A stretch of 64,000 nt of DNA from Acinetobacter sp. WCHAc010034 (GTDB lineage Bacteria; Pseudomonadota; Gammaproteobacteria; Pseudomonadales; Moraxellaceae): NCBI RefSeq assembly GCF_001696615.3, contig NZ_CP032279.1, positions 310,001-374,000 on the forward strand, read 5' to 3'. The notes below the pieces were generated by a model. That model saw only the letters and a program-made list of their open reading frames with translations, was not told the origin of the DNA and did not search any database. A program made the position numbers and the translations under genes. Positions within the stretch are counted from its first letter, which is position 1. Each line of letters starts with the position of its first letter. Below, piece by piece: positions 9,509 to 19,531 of the stretch.

Positions 9509-10117
9509 ATGAATGACTCAAAATTTCCAAAACTTCTTGACTATCAGGCTTTAAAGCAGCAGTTCGGCGATGATGAGGCGCACCCGCCCGCCCCGGATCA
9601 GACCACTCCAATGCAGCAGGATGACGCCCTGAGCTTTGATCAGGAACCGGCTGAGAAAAAACCTGGCCTGCAAGGCTCGCGCCTGCGCTCTTACGCCTTT
9701 GCGGTGCTTACCCGCAAAGAGTACTCAAAAGCCGAATTGGTTGAAAAGCTGGCCTTATATGCAGAATCACGCGACGAAGTCATTGCACTGGTCGAAGAGC
9801 TGTCCGCGCAGCGCTATCAAAGCGATCAGCGCGTTGCGGAAATCATGCTGTCCAGCCAAAAGCGCAAAGGCAAAGGCCCGAACCGCATCAAAATGGCGCT
9901 TAAAACCAAGAAAATTGACAGCAGCCTGATTGCGGAAGAATTAAAGGAAACCGATTGGGCAGAACAGGCCTATCAGCTGAAAGTGAAAAAATACGGTACG
10001 GGCGTAGAGCGTGATCCGAAAATTAAAGCCAAGCAAATCCGCTTTCTGATGTACAGAGGCTTTGAAATGGATGCCATTATGAAAGCGATTTCGCGCAAAG
10101 AAACAGATTGGGACTGA
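9509..10117 (+). CDS. recX: Regulatory protein RecX
   Basis: The 202-aa protein is RecX-like from about residue 52 onward: RLRSYAFAVLTRKEYSKAELVEKL, then LVEELSAQRYQSDQRVAE, and three-helix repeats to the C-terminus. RecX binds RecA filaments and limits their extension. The first about 45 residues are extra, Pro/Gln-rich and probably disordered, making this longer than the E. coli protein (166 aa). It follows recA across a terminator, which fits its role as a recA-linked modulator. Confidence 0.93.
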   Translation: MNDSKFPKLLDYQALKQQFGDDEAHPPAPDQTTPMQQDDALSFDQEPAEKKPGLQGSRLRSYAFAVLTRKEYSKAELVEKLALYAESRDEVIALVEELSAQRYQSDQRVAEIMLSSQKRKGKGPNRIKMALKTKKIDSSLIAEELKETDWAEQAYQLKVKKYGTGVERDPKIKAKQIRFLMYRGFEMDAIMKAISRKETDWD

Positions 10118-10191
10118 ACTGAAATAAGCTGGGAAATAAAGCAGTATAGGAAGAAATAGAATAAAGCTAAAGGAATTATTATTTTAGAATC

Positions 10192-10308
<117 letters not shown>

Positions 10309-10591
10309 GCAAGAACAGAGTATAGAGATTTTTAAAAAACTTGCAAGGCCAAATAGCCTTTTTATCTAAGTTGCTCATTCGTTTGATTATTTATAAATCA
10401 AAATAGCCGCTTTCAGCGGATTCTGCCCGCGCAGGCATAGGGCTGCGCTTACTTTAAGACACAACAAGTTTGCAAAAGCTTATTGCATTTCATAAGTTTG
10501 ACGTTTTTAATGTGACTATCGAATTTATACGCAAATGATGCGCATCTCAGCTGAATGCGGTCAAACATCTAAAAGACTATACGGAAATTTT

Positions 10592-11452
10592 ATGATGCTC
10601 AATAAGCATGCTTTAGGCGCAATGGCTTTTTTATGCTCCGCCTCTGTTTTGGCAAATATTCCTATTGAATCGCGCGGTTTAAGCCAGGACAGCCTGGCCT
10701 ATGCGCAGAATAATACAGCAGCGGCCATTTCCGCCGGCGATGCTTCAGCTGCGCAAGTCCCGACCAACTTAAACTGGCAGCTGATGCAAAAAAACCAGCA
10801 GCTGGAAAATGACATCCGCACGCTCCGGGGCAAGCTCGAAGAGCAGGACAACGAAATTGAAAAATTAAAAAGCGAACTCAGCAACCGCTATGCAGATTTG
10901 GATCAGCGCCTGGAGCTGCTGCAGCAAAAGCTGGACCCTTCCACGGCAGACAGCGCCACGGAGGATAGCCAACAGGATATTTCTCCCAGCCGCGCAGCAG
11001 CCAGCACCGTAACAGCACCAGCAGATGCCCCGCCTAGCGCCCCAGCCGCGCAGCAGCCCGCTGCTGCAGGCGCTAAAGCCTCTTCCGCAGAGCTTGACAA
11101 GGCAGCCTATACGGTTGCCTTAGACGCCTACAGGCAAGGCGGTGCAAAAAAAGCCATTGCGCCGATGCAGAACTTTATTAAAAACAATCCAAACAGCGTC
11201 TATATCAGCAATGCGCATTTTTGGCTGGCGGAGTTCAATTTAGCCATTGAGCCGACAAATTACCCAGAGGCAAAGCGCAACTACAACATCGTCGTAACCA
11301 AATACCCTAACTCAGCGCGCGCATCACGCGCGCTGTATCAGCTGTACAGCATCGCCAAAGATGTAGACCGCAACGCTTCCCAAGCCGCCCAGCTGAAGCA
11401 GAAGCTGCTGAAGAACTACCCTAAATCAGAAGAAGCTAAATTTTTCAAATAA
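10592..11452 (+). CDS. cpoB: Cell division coordinator CpoB (YbgF-like, Tol-Pal associated)
   Basis: The chosen start (ATG 10592, MMLNKHALGAMAFLCSASVLA) gives a clean signal peptide with probable cleavage after VLA; the in-frame ATG at 10535 would place 19 polar residues before it. The mature periplasmic protein has a coiled coil at about residues 50-105 (QLENDIRTLRGKLEEQDNEIEK), an Ala/Pro linker, and C-terminal TPR-like repeats from about 165 (AYTVALDAYRQGGAKKAI). In other bacteria CpoB coordinates peptidoglycan synthesis with outer-membrane constriction. Here it is not adjacent to tol-pal genes, so the assignment rests on domain layout. Confidence 0.85.
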   Translation: MMLNKHALGAMAFLCSASVLANIPIESRGLSQDSLAYAQNNTAAAISAGDASAAQVPTNLNWQLMQKNQQLENDIRTLRGKLEEQDNEIEKLKSELSNRYADLDQRLELLQQKLDPSTADSATEDSQQDISPSRAAASTVTAPADAPPSAPAAQQPAAAGAKASSAELDKAAYTVALDAYRQGGAKKAIAPMQNFIKNNPNSVYISNAHFWLAEFNLAIEPTNYPEAKRNYNIVVTKYPNSARASRALYQLYSIAKDVDRNASQAAQLKQKLLKNYPKSEEAKFFK

Positions 11453-11463
11453 ACTCAGCGCAT

Positions 11464-11491
11464 AAAAAAACCGCCACAATGGCGGTTTTTC
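11464..11491. terminator. Bidirectional terminator between cpoB and lpxA
   Basis: The hairpin CCGCCA-CAA-TGGCGG is flanked by seven A on the left and a T-run on the right. It lies between convergent genes and can end both the cpoB transcript and the long minus-strand envelope operon. Confidence 0.92.
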
Positions 11492-11504
11492 TAACAGATC
11501 AGCA

Positions 11505-12293
11505 TCAGCGCACAATACCGCGCTTAGACTGCTCTATCGAATCAATCAGCAATTGCGCTTCCGCAACTTCCGGCAAAATCTCAGTGCGGATTTTCTGCAC
11601 TGCTTCTTCAGCCGTTAAGCCCGATTTATAAATCAGCTTGAATGCTTCGCGCAGGCCCTGAATCACATTTTTAGACCAGCCCTTGCGGCGCATGCCTTCC
11701 ACATTCATGGCGAATGCATGTGCCGGATTGCCCGAAACCATCACATAGGCAGGCACATCTTTCAAAATCAGCGAAGCGCCGCCAATCATGCTGAAAGAAT
11801 CAATTTTGCAGAACTGATGGATGCCCGAATTGCCGCCAACCACCACATGGTCGCCAATATGCACATGGCCTGCCACGCCGGCATTATTCGCAAAAATATT
11901 ATGGTCGCCGACTACGCAGTCATGCGCAATATGCGTATTCACCATCAGCAGGTTGTGGCTGCCGATTTTGGTCAGGCTCTGGTCCTGCACCGTGCCGCGG
12001 TGCAAGCTGCAATGTTCACGAATTGAATTATGATCACCGATTTCCAGCCATGTTTCTTCACCGGCATATTTCAAGTCCTGGCAGACCTCACCGACACTGG
12101 CAAACTGAAAAATTTCATTATTTTGACCAATGCGGGTGTAGCCGCCAATAACAACATGCGAATGAATTTTCGTGCCGGCGCCAATTGTGACATTGGGGCC
12201 AATAATTGAATATGGGCCTATCTGTACATCTGGAGCAATTACTGCAGATGAGTCAATAATAGCGGTAGGGTGAATAAATTCGTTATTGCTCAT
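11505..12293 (-). CDS. lpxA: UDP-N-acetylglucosamine acyltransferase LpxA
   Basis: The 262-aa protein has hexapeptide (left-handed beta-helix) repeats over residues about 7-185 (for example IDSSAVIAPDVQIGPYSIIG) and a helical C-terminus. It catalyses the first step of lipid A synthesis, acylating UDP-GlcNAc at O3. Catalytic His is expected in NTHIAHDCVVG (about 120-130). It overlaps fabZ by 4 nt and ends the minus-strand cluster. The order lpxD-fabZ-lpxA is conserved; lpxB does not follow here. Confidence 0.97.
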   Translation of the reverse strand: MSNNEFIHPTAIIDSSAVIAPDVQIGPYSIIGPNVTIGAGTKIHSHVVIGGYTRIGQNNEIFQFASVGEVCQDLKYAGEETWLEIGDHNSIREHCSLHRGTVQDQSLTKIGSHNLLMVNTHIAHDCVVGDHNIFANNAGVAGHVHIGDHVVVGGNSGIHQFCKIDSFSMIGGASLILKDVPAYVMVSGNPAHAFAMNVEGMRRKGWSKNVIQGLREAFKLIYKSGLTAEEAVQKIRTEILPEVAEAQLLIDSIEQSKRGIVR

Positions 12294-12778
12294 GCTTGCT
12301 CTGTTTTCTGTTGCGTAATCATAATTTCCGCAGCGGCCGCAACGACACCATCAACTGTAGCAGTACAGTTGTATTTATAAATGCCGCGCTTCTGCATCAT
12401 GAGTTCCGCTTTTAAAACCAGCTGATCGCCTGGAACAACCTGCTTTCTAAAACGGACCCGCTCTGCTCCTGCAAATAGGAAAATTTTGTCACTTGAGGGT
12501 TTCTGATTATTCATGACAAAACCAAGAATGCCTGAAATTTGCGCCATTGCCTCAACAATCAGCACACCGGGCATAATCGGGTAGCCAGGAAAATGTCCTT
12601 GTAAAAATTCTTCATTCATTGAAACATTTTTGTAGCCCACAATGCCTGAATCCGTAATATCAGTCACACGGTCTACAAGCAGAAATGGGTAACGGTGCGG
12701 CAAATATTCACGAATAGTTTGAATTTGCATTGGCAGTTCAGGCATTGTGAATGCAGGAGTATTCGGCTCAGTCATCAT
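12290..12778 (-). CDS. fabZ: 3-hydroxyacyl-[ACP] dehydratase FabZ
   Basis: The 162-aa hot-dog-fold enzyme has the catalytic block GHFPGYPIMPGVLIVEAMAQ (His at about 66, Glu at about 80). It dehydrates 3-hydroxyacyl-ACP in fatty-acid elongation, competing with LpxA and LpxD for the same substrate, which explains the linkage. The start gives MMTEPNTPAFTMPELPMQI; later in-frame Met residues are possible starts. It overlaps lpxA by 4 nt and follows lpxD by 2 nt. Confidence 0.97.
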   Translation of the reverse strand: MMTEPNTPAFTMPELPMQIQTIREYLPHRYPFLLVDRVTDITDSGIVGYKNVSMNEEFLQGHFPGYPIMPGVLIVEAMAQISGILGFVMNNQKPSSDKIFLFAGAERVRFRKQVVPGDQLVLKAELMMQKRGIYKYNCTATVDGVVAAAAEIMITQQKTEQA

Positions 12779-12780
12779 AA

Positions 12781-13848
12781 TTATTTACGCAATTTAGTTG
12801 ATTCAAGGGACTCTATCTGAGATTTCATATGATCAAGCCTTTTCATCAACTGGGTCAATGGCACATCTGCTAATTGTTTAAACCGCACCGCTGCGCGCTT
12901 CCACTGCAAACTTTCCAGCATCGGCGTTCCTGAAGAATAGCTGCCCGCTTCAGAAATACTTTTTGTGACCATTGACATGCCGGTAATCGTTACATTATCC
13001 GCAATATTAATATGCCCCACTACGCCAACCCCGCCCGCAAAGATGCAGTTTTTGCCAATTTCCGTACTGCCAGCAATGCCGCATTTCGCGGCCATTGCTG
13101 TATTGGCGCCAATTTTAACATTGTGGGCAATTTGCACAAGGTTATCAACAATGACGCCATCTTCTAAAATTGTGTCATCCAATGCGCCGCGGTCGATGCT
13201 GCAATTCGACCCAATCCGCACATCATTGCCAATGCGCACAGAGCCCAGCTGCGCAATGCGGTGCCATTTGCCCTGATAAGGCGCGAAACCGAAGCCTTCC
13301 CCGCCAATGACCGTATTGGCATGAATGCGCACACGGTCGCCAATTTTGGCTTGGCCGGTCAAGGTCACATGCGAGTCAATAAAGCACTGCTTTCCGACTT
13401 CCACATCATCATCAATCCTGCAGTGAGACTGAATAATAGACTCATCGCCCACTACACAATGCTGGCCGATAACCGCATAATGTCCAATATAGGCAGAGTC
13501 CGAAATAATGGCTGATGGATGAATCTGCGCGGTGCTTTCAATGCCGGTTTCCGCATGCTTTCTTTCAAAAATATGCGTCAGGATTGCAAAAGCCAAATAC
13601 GGATTTGCCACAACAATGAAGTTCTGCTGCCCCTGAATTTGCGCTTTTAAGGCTTCGGTGACAATCAGCGCTCCAGCCTTAGATGCTCCAGCCGGTTCCA
13701 AATATTTATCCGCATTTACAAAAGCCAAATGCTGAGCACCTGCATGCTCAAGGCTTGCCAAACCGGATAATTTTAGATCGCGCTGGCCAACGCACTCACC
13801 ATGTACAAGATGAGCAAGTTTTTCTAAGCTGAGAGATTGATGATTCAT
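12781..13848 (-). CDS. lpxD: UDP-3-O-(3-hydroxyacyl)glucosamine N-acyltransferase LpxD
   Basis: The 355-aa protein has an N-terminal uridine-binding domain (about residues 1-100), then a long hexapeptide-repeat beta-helix ([20 protein letters not shown] onward) and a helical C-terminus. It adds the second acyl chain in lipid A synthesis; the catalytic His is in [11 protein letters not shown] (about 240-250). It lies 3 nt downstream of skp and 2 nt upstream of fabZ in the same operon. Confidence 0.97.
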   Translation of the reverse strand: MNHQSLSLEKLAHLVHGECVGQRDLKLSGLASLEHAGAQHLAFVNADKYLEPAGASKAGALIVTEALKAQIQGQQNFIVVANPYLAFAILTHIFERKHAETGIESTAQIHPSAIISDSAYIGHYAVIGQHCVVGDESIIQSHCRIDDDVEVGKQCFIDSHVTLTGQAKIGDRVRIHANTVIGGEGFGFAPYQGKWHRIAQLGSVRIGNDVRIGSNCSIDRGALDDTILEDGVIVDNLVQIAHNVKIGANTAMAAKCGIAGSTEIGKNCIFAGGVGVVGHINIADNVTITGMSMVTKSISEAGSYSSGTPMLESLQWKRAAVRFKQLADVPLTQLMKRLDHMKSQIESLESTKLRK

Positions 13849-13851
13849 TGA

Positions 13852-14349
13852 TTATTTAATTGCATTAACCTTTTGAATCATTTTATCAGTTAAATCATAC
13901 TTAGGGTCATAGGCAAGCGCTGAATTTTTATTCAAAACAACGTCAAGATTATTCTCTTTACGCAATTGTTCCGCCGCCTGCTTAATTCTTGAGTCCATTG
14001 CGCGGTTCAGCGCCTGAATGCTGGACTCGACCGTGCCTTGAACTTTCTGCTGCAGGCCGTTCAGCTCCTGAAGCTTGGACTGGTACTGCTGCGTCATGCT
14101 TTTCTTTTCAGCATCGGACAGTTTCGCTCCCTGCTGCGCGCGCTGCTGCAGCGCTTCCAGCTCTTTGCTTAAAGCTTCGATTTTTGCAGTTTGCGGTTTA
14201 ATCTGCTGCTGCATGCCGGCATTATGCTGCTTAATATAAGCGCTTTGCTCAACAATTTTTTCCAAATCGACAATGCCGTAACCTGCCGCATGCGAGGCTG
14301 TGCTGCACAGCATGCTGAGCGCAATTGCGCCGCCAAAAATCTGTTTCAT
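13852..14349 (-). CDS. skp: Periplasmic chaperone Skp (OmpH family)
   Basis: From the ATG at 14349 the protein is 165 aa: MKQIFGGAIALSMLCSTASHA is a signal peptide, and the mature chain is a long amphipathic, Gln/Lys-rich coiled coil (about residues 40-120), as in the tentacles of the Skp trimer. Skp keeps unfolded outer-membrane proteins soluble on their way to BamA, encoded immediately upstream. An in-frame ATG at 14454 would overlap the end of bamA and hide the signal peptide, so it was rejected. Confidence 0.93.
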   Translation of the reverse strand: MKQIFGGAIALSMLCSTASHAAGYGIVDLEKIVEQSAYIKQHNAGMQQQIKPQTAKIEALSKELEALQQRAQQGAKLSDAEKKSMTQQYQSKLQELNGLQQKVQGTVESSIQALNRAMDSRIKQAAEQLRKENNLDVVLNKNSALAYDPKYDLTDKMIQKVNAIK

Positions 14350-14395
14350 ATCGTGTTCCGAAGTTTTGATTATTCTGTCAGTCCAAAAGCCGCAC

Positions 14396-16930
14396 TTAGA
14401 AAGTACGGCCGATTTCAAACTGGATATTTTTAGTTTCATCGCCGGCTTTATCATTCAGCGGGTACGCATAGCTGAGTGACAATGGCCCAATCATGGTGAT
14501 CCAGGTAAAGCCAAGCCCTACGCTGTAGCGCATATCGCCCGCATCAAAACCAAAGTTATCTTCACAGTATTTTTTAGCATCAACGCCTGAATCACTTGCA
14601 CCGCCCGATAAATAAAGCTTACCAGATGGAATATTACATTGCGTATCAAATACCTGTGCGCCTTCAGCAAACAGCACCGGACGCACTTGGCGTGTCCAGT
14701 CACCTTTAAACGGCAATGGCAGCGCCAATTCAGCGCCGAACTGCATCAGCGCATTACCGCCCACTTCTTCCGGGCTGTAGTCTCTGGTTCTTGATTCATT
14801 ATAGGTTACACCCGGATATTTTGGACCCAATGTGCTGTTGTCATAACCGCGCACCGAACCGAAACCGCCGGCATAGAAGTTCTTATAGAAAGGCAAGTCA
14901 TTGCCGTAGCCCAGCTTGCCGTAGCCGCGCAGCACAAAGTCTTTCCCTAAGGGGAAGAATGCCTGAGCATCATAAGTAAGCTTTTGATATTCCACATCGC
15001 TGCCCGGCAGCGCCACTTCCGCATTGACCCGGTGCGACATGCCGCTGGTCGGGAAGATTGGACGGTTTAAGGTATTATACGACCAGCCTAGATTTAAATT
15101 ATAAGTTAAGAAATCACCCTTAAATTCATTATCATAGTCTACGGTCTGCCCATTACATGTCGTGCCTGTTACTTTTGTTGGATCTGCAGGATCGCCATAT
15201 ACATTGTCGATAGTTCCAATACAGACATCCTTAGCCTTACCAGTTGCCTTACCGCCATTAGCCAATAAGTAATCACGCACATAAGTCGACACATACTGCC
15301 CTGTGGTGACCTCAGTCTGGTCAATATTCAAGCCTGCACTGATGCTCTGGTTTTCATCAATCGGATAACCAAAGTTGATCCCGCCGCCGAAGCTGTCTGT
15401 CACGTAGTTGTTTACGTTATAGTCATCATTCAGCTTGGTTTTGCGGTAATACATATTGTAGCCGCGGCGCACGCCGTCAATCGTGAAATACGGATCGGTA
15501 ACGCTTAAATTGTAATAGTCTTGCGTCTCTGAACGCGACAAATCAACGGAAACCGAGTTGCCTGTGCCCAAGAAGTTGGTTTGGCTTAAGCCCGCCTGGA
15601 AAGTCACACCGCCGCTTTGCGAGAAACCGACTGCCAAGGTGCTGGTGCCTGAATGCTGCTCTTCAACATTGACGTTCAGGTCAATTTGATCAGGCGAGTT
15701 TGGAATGCGCGCCGGCTTAACATCTACTGTTTTAAAGAAGCCGGTACGCTCTAAGCGCACTTTTGACAAGTCAATTTTTTCATTGCTGGCCAGTGCGCCT
15801 TCCATTTGGCGCATTTCGCGGCGCAATACTTCATCGGCAGTTTTGGTGTTGCCGGTAAAGTTGATGCGGCGGACCGTCACTTTTTGACCCGGGTTGATGT
15901 AGTAGTTTAAATCGACAATTTTGCTTTCATTGTTAATTTCGGGAACTACATTCACTTCAGCAAAGTAATAGCCTGCATTGCCGTATTTGCGCAGCAGCAG
16001 CTGCTTCACGCCATTCACTTTTTCCTGTGAATAAAGATCGCCGTCTTTATAAATCTGCAGAGGCTTCAATTCCTGCGGCGTATAAAGCGCATCGCCCAGG
16101 AATTTGCTTTCGCCGAATTTGAACTGATCGCCTTCATCCACAGAAACCTCAATAAAGACATGCTTTTTGTCTTCACTCAGGTTCAGGCTTGAATTGGTAA
16201 TATTGAAGTTGATATAGCCCTTGTTCAGGTACATTGCGCGCAATGCTTCCAGGCTGGCAGCCATTTTTTCACGCGCATAGCGGTCGTTGCGGGAAACAAT
16301 CGAGTTCCAGCTGCTTTCCTTCACCGCAAAAGCCTGCTTAATATCGCTTTCTTTAAATACAGTATTGCCAATAATGTTGATGTCAAAAACTTTTGCAGCT
16401 TTGCCTTCGGCAAATTCAATCAGCAAATCGACGCGGTTATTCGGGCGCGCCGTGGTGCTGACTTTGACATCCGCATCGTAGCGGCCCTGCTGCATATACT
16501 GCTGTTCCAGCTCAGTTTCCACAACCTGCAGTGCAGACTTCTTCAGCACTTCGCCTTCAGCCAGCCCCATTTTTTTCAGGCCTTCCTGCAGCGCTTCTTT
16601 AGGAATCAGCTTATTGCCTTTCAGCTCAATTTTAGAAATAACAGGCCGCTCAACCACCTTAAAGACCAGCGTATTGCCTTCCTGCGAGGTTTTAATGTCA
16701 TCAAACAGGCCCGTAGCGTATAAGGTGCGGATAGCGCTGGCGATGACTGGATCAGTTACACGGTCGCCGCTTGTAACCGGCAGCATGCCGTACACGCTTT
16801 CTGGCGTTAAACGGACCAAGCCGTCTATTTTTACGTCTTGAACAATAAAGTCATCTGCCGCGTATACTTGTTGTGCTGCTGCCATAGCACTAACCAGTGC
16901 CAGAGGCATAAATAAATGTGTGTGCTGCAT
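14396..16930 (-). CDS. bamA: Outer-membrane protein assembly factor BamA
   Basis: The 844-aa precursor has a signal peptide ending near QQVYA (about residue 24), five POTRA domains (about 25-430) and a 16-strand Omp85 barrel. The barrel contains the substrate-lid motif VRGYDNSTLGP near residue 690 and ends in phenylalanine (EIGRTF), as required for outer-membrane insertion. BamA catalyses folding of beta-barrel proteins. It sits between rseP and skp, the standard arrangement. Confidence 0.97.
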   Translation of the reverse strand: MQHTHLFMPLALVSAMAAAQQVYAADDFIVQDVKIDGLVRLTPESVYGMLPVTSGDRVTDPVIASAIRTLYATGLFDDIKTSQEGNTLVFKVVERPVISKIELKGNKLIPKEALQEGLKKMGLAEGEVLKKSALQVVETELEQQYMQQGRYDADVKVSTTARPNNRVDLLIEFAEGKAAKVFDINIIGNTVFKESDIKQAFAVKESSWNSIVSRNDRYAREKMAASLEALRAMYLNKGYINFNITNSSLNLSEDKKHVFIEVSVDEGDQFKFGESKFLGDALYTPQELKPLQIYKDGDLYSQEKVNGVKQLLLRKYGNAGYYFAEVNVVPEINNESKIVDLNYYINPGQKVTVRRINFTGNTKTADEVLRREMRQMEGALASNEKIDLSKVRLERTGFFKTVDVKPARIPNSPDQIDLNVNVEEQHSGTSTLAVGFSQSGGVTFQAGLSQTNFLGTGNSVSVDLSRSETQDYYNLSVTDPYFTIDGVRRGYNMYYRKTKLNDDYNVNNYVTDSFGGGINFGYPIDENQSISAGLNIDQTEVTTGQYVSTYVRDYLLANGGKATGKAKDVCIGTIDNVYGDPADPTKVTGTTCNGQTVDYDNEFKGDFLTYNLNLGWSYNTLNRPIFPTSGMSHRVNAEVALPGSDVEYQKLTYDAQAFFPLGKDFVLRGYGKLGYGNDLPFYKNFYAGGFGSVRGYDNSTLGPKYPGVTYNESRTRDYSPEEVGGNALMQFGAELALPLPFKGDWTRQVRPVLFAEGAQVFDTQCNIPSGKLYLSGGASDSGVDAKKYCEDNFGFDAGDMRYSVGLGFTWITMIGPLSLSYAYPLNDKAGDETKNIQFEIGRTF

Positions 16931-16974
16931 GCCAGTCTTTTCCGCTGTTAATTTATTCCATCTTCTACGCTGTT

Positions 16975-18330
16975 TTATAACCGCATAAAATCATTAAAAA
17001 GTGCCAGCAGCATCATGCTGCCAAGCAGTACCATACCAATCTTCAGTCCAACCAATTGTATTTGTTCAGAAACAGGTTTACCACGAATTAATTCAACAAA
17101 ATAGTAAACCAGATGCCCGCCGTCCAGCATTGGAATAGGCAGCAGATTCAGAATTCCCAAACTTACGCTCATCAGCGCCATGAAGGAAATAAAAGTCTGC
17201 CAGCCCATTTCTGCGCTTTGACCTGCGACTTTCGCAATGGTGATCGGCCCTGATAAATTATCCAAGCCAATCAGGCCGCGAAACATTTTGACAATGGAGT
17301 TGAGAATCATACTGGAAATCTGTCCAGTTTTATCCACCGCCATTGTAAACGCTTCGACTGGAGAATATTGTATTGTCTGTTTATATTCTGCCGGGATTGT
17401 CACTTTGCCCGGGTCACTCTGCACACCCAAGACGCCAGTCACATTGCCCATATTGTCGCGCTTGCCCTGAGGCATCACTTCAAGCTGAAGCTGCTGGTTG
17501 CCGCGCAGCACGTCAATTTTAAGCAGCTTTTCCGGCGATGCCTGCACAACCTGCACCACATCAAACCAGTCATTCATCTTGACGCCATTGACTGCAATAA
17601 TTTTATCGCCCGCTTTCATGCCCTGACGCACGGCTGCGCCGTCGCTGCTGAGCTTGGAAATCACCGCAGGCAAATGAGGACGGTAAGGCGTAAAGCCTAA
17701 AACATCCAGAGGCGACTGAGACTGGTCTTTTAAGAAGTCCTGCACCGGAAGCTGAAACATCTTCTGCTCGCCGGCCCGGTCTGCAGTTACCGCGATGCTG
17801 CCGGTTTCGCCGGCGCGGTCAACTAAGGCGAAATTCAGCTTTTCCCAGGTTGAAACCTGCATGCCGTCAATGGCGGTAATTTTATCGCCCTCATGCATCT
17901 GCGCCGCAGCGGCCGGAGTATTCGGCAAAACCTTGCCAACCCGGGTGCTCAGCTGTTCTTGCGCCGGAAGCAGCAAAATCCAGAACAGCACCACAGCAAA
18001 GGCCAGATTGATCAGCGGGCCCGCCGCCACAATAGCAATTCTTTTCCACGGGCTTTGACGGTTAAATGCATAAGGCAAGTCCTGCTCAGGCACACTGCCT
18101 TCGCGCTCATCCAGCATTTTCACGTAGCCGCCCAAAGGCAGTGCGGAAATCTGGTACTGAATGCCGGATTTTTTGGATGTCCACTTCAGCACGGTTGGGC
18201 CAAAGCCAATGGAATAGACTAAAACTTTAACGCCCAGTTTACGCGCAACAATGTAATGGCCAAACTCATGAATTGCGATCAGCGGCCCCAGCAGTAAAAC
18301 GGCTGCAAGAATAATAAACAAGGCATTCAT
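16975..18330 (-). CDS. rseP: Site-2 protease RseP
   Basis: The 451-aa inner-membrane zinc protease has the active-site motif HEFGH at about residues 22-26 and the third ligand region MLDGGHL near 402. Two PDZ domains lie in the central periplasmic segment (about 115-300), and four membrane helices are visible. RseP cleaves anti-sigma factors within the membrane and removes signal-peptide remnants. It lies 4 nt downstream of dxr. Confidence 0.95.
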   Translation of the reverse strand: MNALFIILAAVLLLGPLIAIHEFGHYIVARKLGVKVLVYSIGFGPTVLKWTSKKSGIQYQISALPLGGYVKMLDEREGSVPEQDLPYAFNRQSPWKRIAIVAAGPLINLAFAVVLFWILLLPAQEQLSTRVGKVLPNTPAAAAQMHEGDKITAIDGMQVSTWEKLNFALVDRAGETGSIAVTADRAGEQKMFQLPVQDFLKDQSQSPLDVLGFTPYRPHLPAVISKLSSDGAAVRQGMKAGDKIIAVNGVKMNDWFDVVQVVQASPEKLLKIDVLRGNQQLQLEVMPQGKRDNMGNVTGVLGVQSDPGKVTIPAEYKQTIQYSPVEAFTMAVDKTGQISSMILNSIVKMFRGLIGLDNLSGPITIAKVAGQSAEMGWQTFISFMALMSVSLGILNLLPIPMLDGGHLVYYFVELIRGKPVSEQIQLVGLKIGMVLLGSMMLLALFNDFMRL

Positions 18331-18334
18331 AATT

Positions 18335-19531
18335 TCAGCTTCCTTTATTCATTGCAATTTGCTGCGCGATGGAGCGCGCTGAACGGTCAGCCTGCAAAAC
18401 AGCCTCAATGCTGTCCGCTGCGCTATTTTCCAGTTGACTGAGGGTTGCTTCAACAATTTGCGGAATCTGGGTAAATCCGATCTGATTCTTCAGAAAAGCG
18501 TCCACCGCGATTTCATTGGCTGCGTTTAAAATTGCCGGAGCCAAACCGCCCGCCTGCATGGCTTGGCGCGCAAGCTTCAGTGCAGGGAAACGCCCGGTAT
18601 CCGGTTCCTGAAAATTCAAATGCGAATGCGTGAATAAATCCAGAGGAGGCACATGCGTCTGAATGCGCTTCGGCCATGCCAAAGCATGCGCGATTGGCGT
18701 ACACATATCGGGGTTGCCCATTTGCGCCAAAGTTGAACCATCCACATATTGAACCATAGAATGAATGATACTCTGCGGATGAACAACCACTGTTACAAAA
18801 TGTTCTGAAATTGCAAAGAGATGGCAGGCCTCAATCAGTTCAAGCCCTTTATTCATTAAAGTTGCTGAATCTACTGAAATTTTCTGGCCCATTGACCAGT
18901 TGGGATGCTTACAGGCCTGCGCCGGCGTTACTGCCTGCAGCTGTTCCGGGGTATGATTCAGGAACGGGCCGCCTGAAGCTGTCAGCAGAATCCGCGACAC
19001 CCCCAGTTTCGGCTGACCATTGCGCTCCGCCTGAAAATAGCCTTCTGGCAGGCATTGAAAGATCGCATTGTGTTCTGAATCGACCGGAAGCAATGCAGCA
19101 TGATGTTCACGCGCCGCCTGCATCATGATATCGCCGGACATCACCAAGGCTTCTTTATTGGCCAGCAGCACGCGCTTACCGGCTTTCACCGCCGCCAATG
19201 TCGGCAGCAGGCCGGCGGCGCCCACAATGGCCGCCATCACCACATCCACCTGCGGATGGGAAGCCGCTGCAATCAAGCCCGCCTCACCCTGCAGGATTTC
19301 AATGTCATTTAAGTTTTCACGGAGCAAAAGCTGGCGCAGTTCATCCACTTTATGCGGCGGCACAACAGCGGCTTGGGGCCGGTACTGTTTGCAAATTTCC
19401 GCCAGTTCCGCAATTCTGCTGTGCGCCGTGACTGCAAAAACAGAATACTCTTCGGGGTGGCAGTCCAGAATTTTCAAGGTGCTTCGGCCGATAGAACCGG
19501 TAACGCCCAATATGCAAACAGACTGTGACAT
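18335..19531 (-). CDS. dxr: 1-deoxy-D-xylulose 5-phosphate reductoisomerase
   Basis: The 398-aa protein has the NADPH-binding GVTGSIGRSTLKIL (about 9-22), the substrate/metal region PVDSEHNAIFQCL (about 149-161), the flexible-loop SASGG-type TASGGPF (about 184) and MNKGLELIEA. It makes 2-C-methyl-D-erythritol 4-phosphate, the second step of the MEP isoprenoid pathway. It begins directly after cdsA (stop and start adjacent), linking isoprenoid supply to the neighbouring undecaprenyl synthase. Confidence 0.97.
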   Translation of the reverse strand: MSQSVCILGVTGSIGRSTLKILDCHPEEYSVFAVTAHSRIAELAEICKQYRPQAAVVPPHKVDELRQLLLRENLNDIEILQGEAGLIAAASHPQVDVVMAAIVGAAGLLPTLAAVKAGKRVLLANKEALVMSGDIMMQAAREHHAALLPVDSEHNAIFQCLPEGYFQAERNGQPKLGVSRILLTASGGPFLNHTPEQLQAVTPAQACKHPNWSMGQKISVDSATLMNKGLELIEACHLFAISEHFVTVVVHPQSIIHSMVQYVDGSTLAQMGNPDMCTPIAHALAWPKRIQTHVPPLDLFTHSHLNFQEPDTGRFPALKLARQAMQAGGLAPAILNAANEIAVDAFLKNQIGFTQIPQIVEATLSQLENSAADSIEAVLQADRSARSIAQQIAMNKGS